This document shows positions 30,201-43,435 of a stretch of DNA of 64,000 nucleotides, piece by piece. Numbering within the stretch: the first letter of the stretch is position 1; each line of letters begins with the position of its first letter. The translations under genes were made by a program, and so were the position numbers. Source of the DNA: Sinonovacula constricta (lineage: Eukaryota; Mollusca; Bivalvia; Cardiida; Solecurtidae); assembly GCA_007844125.1 (NCBI GenBank), contig CM017561.1, positions 34,438,406 to 34,502,405 of the forward strand, given 5' to 3'. The notes beneath the pieces are model-generated. The model worked only from the letters and a program-made list of their open reading frames with translations. It was not told where the DNA came from and did not search any database.

Positions 30201-33200
30201 TACACCTACAGCACGTGACGAGTGACGTGAATGGTCACACAATGCGCTGGTTGATACACCTACAACACGTGACGGGTGACGTGAATGGTCACACAATGAT
30301 CTGGTTGATACACCTACAGCACTTGACGGGTGACGTGAATGGCCACACAATGCGCTGGTTGACAAACCTACAGCACCGGTAGGGACTGGTGACGTCAATG
30401 GTCACACAATGAGCTGGTTGATACACGTATAGCACGTGACGGGTGACGTGAATGGTCACACAATGCGCTGGTTGGTACACCTACAGCACCTGTACGGACG
30501 GGTGACGTAAATGGTCCCACAATGAGCTGGTTGATACACCTACAGCACGTGACGTGTGACGTGAACGGTAAGACAATGAGCTGGTTGATACACCTACAGC
30601 ACTTGACGGGTGACGTGAATGGTCACACAATGAGCTGGTTATTACACCTACAGCACATGACGGGTGACGTGAATGGTCACACAATGAGCTGGTTGATACA
30701 CCTACAGCACTTGACGGGTGACGTGAATGGTCACACAATGCGCTGGTTGATACACCTACAGCATGTGACGGGTGACGTGAATGGTCACACAATTAGCTGG
30801 TTGACACACCTACAGCACCTGTAGAGACGGGTGACGTGAATGGTCACACAATGAGCTGGTTGATTCACCTACAGCACGTGAGGGGTGACGTGAATGGTCA
30901 CACAATGCACTGGTTGATACACCTACAGCACGTGATTGGTGACGTGAATGGTCACACAATGCGCTGGTTGATACACCTACAGCATGTGACGGGTGACGTG
31001 AATGGTCACACAATGCACTGGTTGATACACCTAAAGCACGTGATTGGTGACGTGAATGGTCACACAATGCGCTGGTTGATACACCTACAGCACTTGACGG
31101 GTGACGTGAATGGTCACACAATGCGCTGGTTGATACACCTACAGCACGCGACGGGTGACGTGAATGGTCACACAATGCGCTGGTTGGTACACCTACAGCA
31201 TGTGACGGGTGACGTGAATGGTCACACAATGCGCTTGTTGATACACCTACAGCACGTGACGGGTGACGTGAATGGTCACACAATGCGCTGGTTGATACAC
31301 CTACAGCAGGTGACGGGTGACGTGAATGGTCACACAATGAGCTGGTTGATACACCTACAGCACGTGACGGATGGCGTGAATGGTCACACAAGGCGCTGGT
31401 TGATACACCAACAGCACGTGACGGGTGACGGGTGACGTGAATGGTCACACAATGCGCTGGTTGATACACCTACAGCACGTGATGGGTGACGTGATTGGTC
31501 ACACAATGTGCTGTTTAATACACCTACAGCAGGTGACGGGTGACGTGAATGGTCACACAATGCGCTTGTTCATACATCTACAGCACGCGACGGGTGACGT
31601 GAATGGTCACACAATGCGCTGGTTGATACACCTACAACACGTGACGGGTGACGTGAATGGTCACACAATGAGCTGGTTGATACACCTACAGCACGTGATG
31701 GGTGTCGTGAATGGTCGCACAATGCGCTGGTTGAAACACATACAGCACGTGACGGGTAACGTTAATGGTCACACTGTGCGTTGGTTGACAAACCTACAGC
31801 ACCTGTAGGGACGGGTGACGTGAATGGTCACACAATGAGCTGGTTGATACACCTATAGCACGTGACGGGTGACGTGAATGGTCACACAATGCGCTGGTTG
31901 ATACACCTACAGCACCTGTACGGACGGGTGACGTAAATGGTCACACAATGAGCTGGTTGATACACCTACAGCACGTGACGGGTGACGGGTGACGTGAATG
32001 GTCACACAATGATCTGGTTGATACACCTACAGCACATGTAGGGACGGGTGACGTAAATGGTCACACAATGAGCTGGTTGATACACCTACAGCACGTGACG
32101 GGTGACGTGAATGGTCACACAATGCGCTGATTGATACACCTACAGCACCTGTAGGGACGGGTGACGTAAATAGTCACACAATGAGCTGGTTGATACACCT
32201 ACAGCACGTGACGGGTGACGTGAATGGTCACACAATGCGCTTGTTGATACACCTACAGCACGTGACGGGTGACGTGAATGGTCACACAATGCGCTGGTTG
32301 ATACACCTACAGCACGTGATGGGTGACGTGAATGGTCACACAATGCGCTGGTTGATACATCTACAGTACGTGACGCGTGACGTGAATGGTCACACAATGC
32401 GCTTGTTCATACACCTACAGCAGGTGACGGGTGACGTGAATGGTCACACAATGCGCTTGTTCATACATCTACAGCACGCGACGGGTGACGTGAATGGTCA
32501 CACAATGCGCTGGTTGATACACCTACAACACGTGACGGGTGACGTGAATGGTCACACAATGAGCTGGTTGATACACCTTCAGCACGTGATGGGTGACTTG
32601 AATGGTCACACAATGCGCTGGTTGATACACCTACAGCACTTGACGGGTGTCGTGAATGGTCGCACAATGCGCTGGTTGAAACACATACAGCACGTGACGG
32701 GTAACGTTAATGGTCACACTATGCGTTGGTTGACAAACCTACAGCACCTGTAGGGACGGGTGACGTGAATGGTCACACAATGCGCTGGTTGATACACCTA
32801 CAGCACCTGTAGGGACGGGTGACGTAAATGGTCACACAATGAGCTGGTTGATAAACCTACAGCACGTGACGGGTGACGTGAATGGTCACACAATGCGCTG
32901 GTTGATACACCTACAGCACCTGTAGGGACGGGTGACGTAAATGGTCACACAATGAGCTGGTTGATAAACCTACAGCACGTGACGCGTGACGTGAATGGTC
33001 ACACAATGCGCTGGTTGATACACCTACAGCACGTGACGGGTGACGTGAATGGTCACACAATGCGCTGGTTGATACACCTACAGCACGTGATGGGTGACGT
33101 GAATGGTCACACAATGCGCTGGTTGATACACCTACAGTACGTGACGGGTGACGTGAATGGTCACACAATGCGCTTGTTCATACATCTACAGCACGCGACG

Positions 33201-36200
33201 TGTGACGTGAATGGTCACACAATGCGCTGGTTGATACACCTACAGCACGTGATTGGTGACGTGAATGGTCACACAATGCGCTGGTTGATACACCTACAGC
33301 ACGTGACGGGTGACGTGAATGGTCACACAATGCGCTGGTTGATACACCTACAGCACCTGTAGGGACGGGTGACGTAAATGGTCACATAATGCGCTGGTTG
33401 ATACACCTACAGCACGTGACGGGTGACGTGAATGGTCACACAATGCGCTTGTTGATACACCTACAGCACTTGACGGGTGACGTAAATTGTCACACAATGC
33501 GCTGGTTGTTACACCTACAGCACGTGACGGATGACGTGAATGGTCACACAATGCGCTGGTTGACACACCTACAGCACCTGTAGGGACGGGTGACGTGAAT
33601 GGTCACACAATGACCTGGTTGATACACCTACAGCCCGTGACGGGTGAGTGAATGGTCACACAATGCGCTGGTTGAAACACCTACAGCACGTGACGTGTGA
33701 CGTGAACGGTAAGACAATGAGCTGGTTGATACACCTACAGCACTTGACGGGTGACGTGAATGGTCACACAATGAGCTGGTTATTACACCTACAGCACATG
33801 ACGGGTGACGTGAATGGTCACACAATGAGCTGGTTGATACACCTACAGCACTTGACGGGTGACGTGAATGGTCACACAATGCGCTGGTTGATACACCTAC
33901 AGCATGTGACGGGTGACGTGAATGGTCACACAATGAGCTGGTTGACACACCTACAGCACCTGTAGAGACGGGTGACGTGAATGGTCACACAATGAGCTGG
34001 TTGATTCACCTACAGCACGTGAGGGGTGACGTGAATGGTCACACAATGCACTGGTTGATACACCTACAGCACGTGATTGGTGACGTGAATGGTCACACAA
34101 TGCGCTGGTTGATACACCTACAGCATGTGACGGGTGACGTGAATGGTCACACAATGCACTGGTTGATACACCTAAAGCACGTGATTGGTGACGTGAATGG
34201 TCACACAATGCGCTGGTTGATACACCTACAGCACTTGACGGGTGACGTGAATGGTCACACAATGCGCTGGTTGATACACCTACAGCACGCGACGGGTGAC
34301 GTGAATTGTCACACAATGCGCTGGTTGATACACCTACAGCACCTGTAGGGACGGGTGACGTAAATGGTCACATAATGCGCTGGTTGATACACCTACAGCC
34401 CGTGACGGGTGAGTGAATGGTCACACAATGCGCTGGTTGATACACCTACAGCATGTGACGGGTGACGTGAATGGTCACACAATGAGCTGGTTGACACACC
34501 TACAGCACCTGTAGAGACGGGTGACGTGAATGGTCACACAATGAGCTGGTTGATTCACCTACAGCACGTGACGGGTGACGTGAATGGTCACACAATGCAC
34601 TGGTTGATACACCTACAGCACGTGACGGGTGACGTGAATGGTCACACAATGCCCTGGTTGAAACACCTACAACACGTGACGGGTGACGTGAATGGTCACA
34701 CAATGCGCTGGTTGATACAACTACAACACCTGACGGGTGACGTGAATGGTCACACAATGCGCTGGTTGATACACCTACAGCACGTTACGGGTGACGTGAA
34801 TGGTCACACGACGCGCTGGTTGATACACCTACAGCACCTGTAGCGACGGGTGACGTGAATGGTCACACAATGCGCTGCTTGATACACCTACAACACCTGT
34901 AGGGACGAGTGACGTGAATGGTCACATAATGCGATGGTTGATACACCTACAGCACGTCACGGGTGACGTGAATGATCACCAAATGCGCTGGTTGATACAC
35001 CTACAGCACCTGTAGGGACGGGTGACGGGTGACGTGGATGGTCACACAATGCGCTGGTTAATACACCTACAGCACCTGTAGGGAAGGGTGACGTAAATGG
35101 TCACACAATGCGCTGGTTGATACACCTACAGCACGTGACGGGTGACGTGAATGGTCAAACAATGCGCTTGTTGATACACCTACAGCACTTGACGGGTGAC
35201 GTGAATGGTCACACAATGCGCTTGTTCATACATCTACAGCACGCGACGTGTGACGTGAATGGTCACACAATGCGCTAGTTGATACACCTACAGCACTTGA
35301 CGGGTGACGTGAATGGTCACACAATGCGCTGGTTGATACTCGTACAGCATGTGACGGGTGACGTGAATGGTCACACAATGAGCTGGTTGACACACCTACA
35401 GCACCTGTAGAGACGGGTGACGTGAATGGTCACACAATGAGCTGGTTGATTCACCTACAGCACGTGACGGGTGACGTGAATGGTCACACAATGCACTGGT
35501 TGATACACCTACAGCACGTGACGGGTGACGTGAATGGTCACACAATGCCCTGGTTGAAACACCTACAGCACGTGACGGGTGACGTGAATGGTCACACAAT
35601 GCGCTGGTTGTTACACATACAGCATGTGACGGGTGACGTGAATGGTCACACAATGAGCTGGTTGACACACCTACAGCACCTGTAGAGACGGGTGACGTGA
35701 ATGGTCACACAATGCGCTGGTTGATACACCTACAGTACGTGACGGGTGACGTGAATGGTCACACAATGCCCTTGTTCATACATCTACAGCACGCGACGTG
35801 TGACGTGAATGGTCACACAATGCGCTAGTTGATACACCTACAGCACTTGACGGGTGACGTGAATGGTCATACAATGCGCTGGTTGATACACCTACAGCAC
35901 GTGATTGGTGACGTAAATGGTCACACAATGCGCTGGTTGATACACTTACAGCACGTGACGGGTGACGTGAATGGTCACACAATGCGCTGGTTGATACACC
36001 TACAGCACCTGTAGGGACGGGTGACGTAAATGGTCACACAATGCGCTGGTTGATACACCTACAGCACGTGACGGGTGACGTGAATGGTCACACAATGCGC
36101 TTGTTGATACACCTACAGCACTTGACGGGTGACGTAAATTGTCACACAATGCGCTGGTTGTTACACCTACAGCACGAGACGGATGACGTGAATGGTCACA

Positions 36201-36279
36201 CAATGCGCTGGTTGACACACCTACAGCACCTGTAGGGACGGGTGACGTGAATGGTCACACAATGACCTGGTTGATACAC

Positions 36280-36833
36280 CTACAGCCCGTGACGGGTGAG
36301 TGAATGGTCACACAATGCGCTGGTTGAAACACCTACAGCACGTGACGGGTGACGTGAATGGTAAGACAATGAGCTGGTTGATACACCTACAGCACTTGAC
36401 GGGTGACGTGAATGGTCACACAATGAGCTGGTTATTACACCTACAGCACATGACGGGTGACGTGAATGGTCACACAATGAGCTGGTTGATACACCTACAG
36501 CACTTGACGGGTGACGTGAATGGTCACACAATGCGCTGGTTGATACACCTACAGCACGTGACGGGTGACGTGAATGGTCACACAATGAGCTGGTTGATAC
36601 ACCTACAGCACGTGACGGGTGACGTGAATGGTCACACAATGCGCTGGTTGATACACCTACAGCATGTGACGGGTGACGTGAATGGTCACACAATGAGCTG
36701 GTTGATACACCTACAGCACTTGACGGGTGACGTGAATGGTCACACAATGCGCTGGTTGATACACCTACAGCATGTGACGGGTGACGTGAATGGTCACACA
36801 ATGAGCTGGTTGACACACCTACAGCACCTGTAG
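36280..36833. repeat. Array 2 higher-order segment, first copy of a ten-unit run
   Basis: This run of 54-bp units opens with GTGAGTGAATGG and a GGTAAGACAATGAG unit, contains one GGTTATTACACC unit and ends at CACCTGTAG. It recurs at 37099-37652 and 39609-40162 with few changes, and a shorter version lies at 33628-33965. Confidence 0.8.
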
Positions 36834-37098
36834 AGACGTGTGACGTGAATGGTCACACAATGAGCTGGTTGATTCACCTACAGCACGTGACGGGTGACGT
36901 GAATGGTCACACAATGCACTGGTTGATACACCTACAGCACGTGACGGGTGACGTGAATGGTCACACAATGCGCTGGTTGTTACACCTACAGCACGTGACG
37001 GATGACGTGAATGGTCACACAATGCGCTGGTTGACACACCTACAGCACCTGTAGGGACGGGTGACGTGAATGGTCACACATTGACCTGGTTGATACAC

Positions 37099-38268
37099 CT
37101 ACAGCCCGTGACGGGTGAGTGAATGGTCACACAATGCGCTGGTTGAAACACCTACAGCACGTGACGGGTGACATGAATGGTAAGACAATGAGCTGGTTGA
37201 TACACCTACAGCACTTGACGGGTGACGTGAATGGTCACACAATGAGCTGGTTATTACACCTACAGCACATGACGGGTGACGTGAATGGTCACACAATGAG
37301 CTGGTTGATACACCTACAGCACTTGACGGGTGACGTGAATGGTCACACAATGCGCTGGTTGATACACCTACAGCACGTGACGGGTGACGTGAATGGTCAC
37401 ACAATGAGCTGGTTGATACACCTACAGCACGTGACGGGTGACGTGAATGGTCACACAATGCGCTGGTTGATACACCTACAGCATTTGACGGGTGACGTGA
37501 ATGGTCACACAATGAGCTGGTTGATACACCTACAGCACTTGACGGGTGACGTGAATGGTTACACAATGCGCTGGTTGATACACCTACAGCATGTGACGGG
37601 TGACGTGAATGGTCACACAATGAGCTGGTTGACACACCTACAGCACCTGTAGGGACGGGTGACGTGAATGGTCACACAATGAGCTGGTTGATTCACCTAC
37701 AGCACGTGACGGGTGACGTGAATGGTCACACAATGCACTGGTTGATACACCTACAGCACGTGACGGGTGACGTGAATGGTCACACAATGCCCTGGTTGAA
37801 ACACCTACAACACGTGACGGGTGACGTGAAAGGTCACACAATGCGCTGGTTGATACAACTACAACACCTGACGGGTGACGTGAATGGTCACACAATGCGC
37901 TGGTTGATACACCTACAGCACGTCACGGGTGACGTGAATGATCACCAAATGCGCTGGTTGATACACCTACAGCACCTGTAGGGACGGGTGACGGGTGACG
38001 TGGATGGTCACACAATGCGCTGGTTGATACACCTACAGCACCTGTAGGGACGGGTGACGTAAATGGTCACACAATGCGCTGGTTGATACACCTACAGCAC
38101 GTGACGGGTGACGTGAATGGTCACACAATGCGCTTGTTGATACACCTACAGCACTTGACGGGTGACGTGAATGGTCATACAATGCGCTGGTTGTTACACA
38201 TACAGCACGTGACGGATGACGTGAATGGTCACACAATGCGCTGGTTGATACACCTACAGGACCTGTAG
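37099..38268. repeat. Array 2 higher-order block, copy A (2510-bp offset)
   Basis: Markers at 37099 and 37638 recur at 39609 and 40148, exactly 2510 bp later. The offset then becomes 2682 bp (38033/40715), because about 172 bp of extra units are present in the second copy (CACGACGCGCTGG and CTGCTTGATAC units). Confidence 0.8.
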
Positions 38269-39608
38269 GGACGGGTGACGTAAATGGTCACACAATGCGC
38301 TGGTTGATACACCTACAGCACGTGACGGGTGACGTGAATGGTCACACAATGCGCTTGTTGATACACCTACAGCACTTGATGGGGTGACGTATATTGTCAC
38401 ACAATGCGCTGGTTGTTACACCTACAGCACGTGACGGATGACGTGAATGGTCACACAATGCGCTGGTTGATACACCTACAACACCTGTAGGGACGAGTGA
38501 CGTGAATGATCACATAATGCGATGGTTGATACACCTACAGCACGTCACGGGTGACGTGAATGATCACCAAATGCGCTGGTTGATACACCTACAGCACCTG
38601 TAGGGACGGGTGACGGGTGACGTGGATGGTCACACAATGCGCTGGTTGATACACCTACAGCACCTGTAGGGACGGGTGACGTAAATGGTCACACAATGCG
38701 CTGGTTGATACACCTACAGCACGTGACGGGTGACGTGAATGGTCACACAATGCGCTGGTTGTTACACCTACAGCACGTGACGGATGACGTGAATGGTCAC
38801 ACAATGCGCTGGTTGACACACCTACAGCACCTGTAGGGACGGGTGACGTGAATGGTCACACATTGACCTGGTTGATACACCTACAGCCCGTGACGGGTGA
38901 GTGAATGGTCACACAATGCGCTGGTTGAAACACCTACAGCACGTGACGGGTGACGTGAATGGTAAGACAATGAGCTGGTTGATACACCTACAGCACTTGA
39001 CGGGTGACGTGAACGGTCACACAATGAGCTGGTTATTACACCTACAGCACATGACGGGTGACGTGAATGGTCACACAATGAGCTGGTTGATACACCTACA
39101 GCACTTGACGGGTGACGTGAATGGTCACACAATGCGCTGGTTGATACACCTACAGCACGTGACGGATGACGTGAATGGTCACACAATGCGCTGGTTGATA
39201 CACCTACAACACCTGTAGGGACGAGTGACGTGAATGATCACATAATGCGATGGTTGATACACCTACAGCACGTCACGGGTGACGTGAATGATCACCAAAT
39301 GCGCTGGTTGATACACCTACAGCACCTGTAGGGACGGGTGACGGGTGACGTGGATGGTCACACAATGCGCTGGTTGATACACCTACAGCACCTGTAGGGA
39401 CGGGTGACGTAAATGGTCACACAATGCGCTGGTTGATACACCTACAGCACGTGCCGGGTGACGTGAATGGTCACACAATGCGCTGGTTGTTACACCTACA
39501 GCACGTGACGGATGACGTGAATGGTCACACAATGCGCTGGTTGACACACCTACAGCACCTGTAGGGACGGGTGACGTGAATGGTCACACATTGACCTGGT
39601 TGATACAC

Positions 39609-40950
39609 CTACAGCCCGTGACGGGTGAGTGAATGGTCACACAATGCGCTGGTTGAAACACCTACAGCACGTGACGGGTGACGTGAATGGTAAGACAATG
39701 AGCTGGTTGATACACCTACAGCACTTGACGGGTGACGTGAATGGTCACACAATGAGCTGGTTATTACACCTACAGCACATGACGGGTGACGTGAATGGTC
39801 ACACAATGAGCTGGTTGATACACCTACAGCACTTGACGGGTGACGTGAATGGTCACACAATGCGCTGGTTGATACACCTACAGCACGTGACGGGTGACGT
39901 GAATGGTCACACAATGAGCTGGTTGATACACCTACAGCACGTGACGGGTGACGTGAATGGTCACACAATGCGCTGGTTGATACACCTACAGCATTTGACG
40001 GGTGACGTGAATGGTCACACAATGAGCTGGTTGATACACCTACAGCACTTGACGGGTGACGTGAATGGTTACACAATGCGCTGGTTGATACACCTACAGC
40101 ATGTGACGGGTGACGTGAATGGTCACACAATGAGCTGGTTGACACACCTACAGCACCTGTAGGGACGGGTGACGTGAATGGTCACACAATGAGCTGGTTG
40201 ATTCACCTACAGCACGTGACGGGTGACGTGAATGGTCACACAATGCACTGGTTGATACACCTACAGCACGTGACGGGTGACGTGAATAGTCACACAATGC
40301 CCTGGTTGAAACACCTACAACACGTGACGGGTGACGTGAAAGGTCACACAATGCGCTGGTTGATACAACTACAACACCTGACGGGTGACGTGAATGGTCA
40401 CACAATGCGCTGGTTGATACACCTACAGCACGTTACGGGTGACGTGAATGGTCACACGACGCGCTGGTTGATACACCTACAGCACTTGTAGGGACTGGTG
40501 ACGTGAATGGTCACACAATGCGCTGCTTGATACACCTACAACACCTGTAGGGACGAGTGACGTGAATGGTCACATAATGCGATGGTTGATACACCTACAG
40601 CACGTCACGGGTGACGTGAATGATCACCAAATGCGCTGGTTGATACACCTACAGCACCTGTAGGGACGGGTGACGGGTGACGTGGATGGTCACACAATGC
40701 GCTGGTTGATACACCTACAGCACCTGTAGGGACGGGTGACGTAAATGGTCACACAATGCGCTGGTTGATACACCTACAGCACGTGACGGGTGACGTGAAT
40801 GGTCACACAATGCGCTTGTTGATACACCTACAGCACTTGACGGGTGACGTGAATGGTCATACAATGCGCTGGTTGTTACACATACAGCACGTGACGGATG
40901 ACGTGAATGGTCACACAATGCGCTGGTTGATACACCTACAGGACCTGTAG
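39609..40950. repeat. Array 2 higher-order block, copy B
   Basis: This is the partner of 37099-38268. Both share rare units: GTGAAAGGTCACAC, GATACAACTACAACACC, GGTTACACAATG and CTACAGGACCTGTAG. Such shared private variants show block duplication, not independent mutation. Confidence 0.8.
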
Positions 40951-42394
40951 GGACGGGTGACGTAAATGGTCACACAATGCGCTGGTTGATACACCTACAG
41001 CACGTGACGGGTGACGTGAATGGTCACACAATGCGCTTGTTGATACACCTACAGCACTTGATGGGGTGACGTATATTGTCACACAATGCGCTGGTTGTTA
41101 CACCTACAGCACGTGACGGATGACGTGAATGGTCACACAATGCGCTGGTTGATACACCTACAACACCTGTAGGGACGAGTGACGTGAATGGTCACATAAT
41201 GCGATGGTTGATACACCTACAGCACGTCACGGGTGACGTGAATGATCACCAAATGCGCTGGTTGATACACCTACAGCACCTGTAGGGACGGGTGACGGGT
41301 GACGTGGATGGTCACACAATGCGCTGGTTGATACACCTACAGCACCTGTAGGGACGGGTGACGTAAATGGTTACACAATGCGCTGGTTGATACACCTACA
41401 GCACGTGACGGGTGACGTGAATGGTCACACAATGCGCTTGTTGATATACCTACAGCACTTGACGGGTGACGTGAATGGTCACACAATGCGCTGGTTGATA
41501 CACCTACAGCACGTGACGGGTGACGTGAATGGTCACACAATGAGCTGGTTGATACACCTACAGCACGTGACGGGTGACGTGAATGGTCACACAATGCGCT
41601 GGTTGATACACCTACAGCATTTGACGGGTGACGTGAATGGTCACACAATGAGCTGGTTGATACACCTACAGCACTTGACGGGTGACGTGAATGGTTACAC
41701 AATGCGCTGGTTGATACACCTACAGCATGTGACGGGTGACGTGAATGGTCACACAATGAGCTGGTTGACACACCTACAGCACCTGTAGGGACGGGTGACG
41801 TGAATGGTCACACAATGCGCTGGTTGATACACCTACAGCCCGTGACGGGTGACGTGAATGGTCACACAATGCACTGGTTGATACACCTACAGCACGTGAC
41901 GGGTGACGTGAATGGTCACACAATGCCCTGGTTGAAACACCTACAACACGTGACGGGTGACGTGAATGGTCACACAATGCCCTGGTTGAAACACCTACAA
42001 CACGTGACGGGTGACGTGAAAGGTCACACAATGCGCTGGTTGATACAACTACAACACCTGACGGGTGACGTGAATGGTCACACAATGCGCTGGTTGTTAC
42101 ACCTACAGCACGTGACGGATGACGTGAATGGTCACACAATGCGCTGGTTGATACACCTACAGCACGTGACGGGTGACGTGAATGGTCACACGACGCGCTA
42201 GTTGATACACCTACAGCACCTGTAGGGACGAGTGACGTGAATGGTCACACAATGCGATGGTTGATACACCTACAGCACGTCACGGGTGACGTGAATGATC
42301 ACCAAATGCGCTGGTTGATACACCTACAGCACCTGTAGGGACGGGTGACGTGAATGGTCACACAATGCGCTGGTTAATACAGCACCTGTAGGGA

Positions 42395-42554
42395 TTCTTT
42401 CAATAATAACAAACAAGAAATCTAAAAAAGCCATAATTTCAAATACATTCTAACACGTCCAAGTTTTTAACCTTTTAAAACAAGGAGCATTTTACAGAGT
42501 TTACTGGCGCTGGAGCGCGACGCTCGCATATGGCATGCTCACTGAAGTTTGCAC
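42395..42554. other. Short unique spacer after array 2
   Basis: AT-rich sequence with no gene that I can see. The only distinct element is a GC-rich patch at about 42506-42540, which includes the perfect hairpin GAGCG-CGA-CGCTC (42513-42525). Confidence 0.6.
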
Positions 42555-43435
42555 CTGGGGAAAAGTCTATCTTGAACATTTTTCAAAAAACAAAATATGA
42601 CTCGTTATTATTGCCTTAAACCCAGATTTGTTACATAGAAGTATCCATGTTGGAGTAATATTAAAATATTGCTTTCATAATAAGTCAGTTTGATATTTTG
42701 TAGTACTTGTATTTAGATCCTATATTGAATGACATACAGCCTTTCACTTGACAGCAACTTTTGTTAAGTTGTATTCTTAATGTCAGTTCAGTGTGTAATT
42801 ATAAATCACAGTAGCACTTACTTACTTACTAACAATACTTTGTTACATCTCCAGTTCAATCGGGATTAAGGACATACCAGATCGTTTTGCTTTTTCTCTC
42901 AGTTTGACTTCATGTGTCTAGTAGGTTATGTTAAGTAAATAATAAACATTGTTCTTTGTAAACATAACCCAGATACAAAAAGGCTTCCATACAAAACAAC
43001 TTTGAAAATAAATAATAAGAATCCGTGAAAAGAAAGAACATGCCGTATTCCAGAAAAGTATTACCTAAACAATAATGATTTGTGTAATGTGAGGCTGGTG
43101 CATATATGCATTTTCTGCCTGTTCACTTAAGTTTTATAGTTAATTGTAAATATGTCGACAACTTTTTCTTTTCTTCTTCATAGGTAACCTCTTGGAAAAC
43201 ATTAAATGATGTCGGTTTTGCTTTTGATATTATTTTAAATCATTATATGGTCTCGGGAATTAACATTATACATATTTAATCTGGAGATTATAATATACAG
43301 AAATCATTTAAACAAAAAGTATAACTTTCAGATATGTCTTAGTTACTTGCTCTCATATTGCTTTAACTTATTTAATTGTTGCAATTGTTGAGTCGCCTTT
43401 GACGCTTCGCATCAACGGCTTTTCTTGTATCTACA
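42555..43435 (+). repeat. Diverged dispersed element, copy A (left flank of array 3)
   Basis: This segment aligns along its whole length, in the same orientation, with 56783-57535. Shared landmarks in order are ACCCAGATTT, ATTGAATGACA, CAGCAACTTTTGTTAAGTT, CTTTGTTACA, CATCGGGATTAAG (with a small change), ATTTGTGTAATGTGAGGCTG, GTCTTGGAAAAC or its near match, ATATGTCTT.GTTACTTGCTC, ATATTGCTTTA, and GCTTCGCATCA. The element ends at a stem-loop (about 43393-43417) and array 3 begins straight after it. I see no long open frame. Probably an old mobile element or a segmental duplication; I cannot name the family. Confidence 0.85.
43393..43417. other. Hairpin at the left edge of array 3
   Basis: AGTCG, CCTT, TGACGC-TTC-GCATCA, A, CGGCT. 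The inner six pairs have one C/A mismatch and the outer AGTCG/CGGCT arms pair with one wobble. The partner at 57494-57520 has a perfect inner stem and a perfect GTCG/CGAC outer stem. The structure is thus kept in both copies despite base changes. It sits immediately before the first 70-bp monomer. Confidence 0.6.

Larger units (their letters stand above)
29876..42394. repeat. Satellite array 2, monomer 54 bp (59-bp variants)
   Basis: About 230 tandem units. The 54-bp monomer reads CACGTGACGGGTGACGTGAA, then TGGTCACACAATGCGCTGG, then TTGATACACCTACAG. A recurrent 59-bp unit replaces CACGTGACGGG by CACCTGTAGGGACGGG (+5 bp). Other variants are CACTTG, CATGTG, CACATG, AATGAGCTGG, AATGCACTGG and a duplicated GGTGACGGGTGACG. 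Because 54 = 3 x 18, both strands stay open through runs of 54-bp units (plus-strand period HVTGDVNGHTMRWLIHLQ), and each 59-bp unit brings an in-frame TAG. The frames of 60-219 codons are therefore arithmetic. Units near the left edge (29.9-30.5 kb) are the most diverged. The array ends with a truncated unit (TTAATACAGCACC) at about 42394. Confidence 0.97.

Noticed and set aside
29750..42201. Overlapping plus and minus frames of up to 219 codons in array 2
   Set aside because: The unit length is a multiple of three and has no stop in one frame per strand, so long frames on both strands are automatic. There is no initiation context or codon signature.
43393..43425. Helitron 3' end at the left border of array 3
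   Set aside because: A hairpin is present, but no CTRR follows it and no matching 5' TC end was found, so a Helitron call is not supported.
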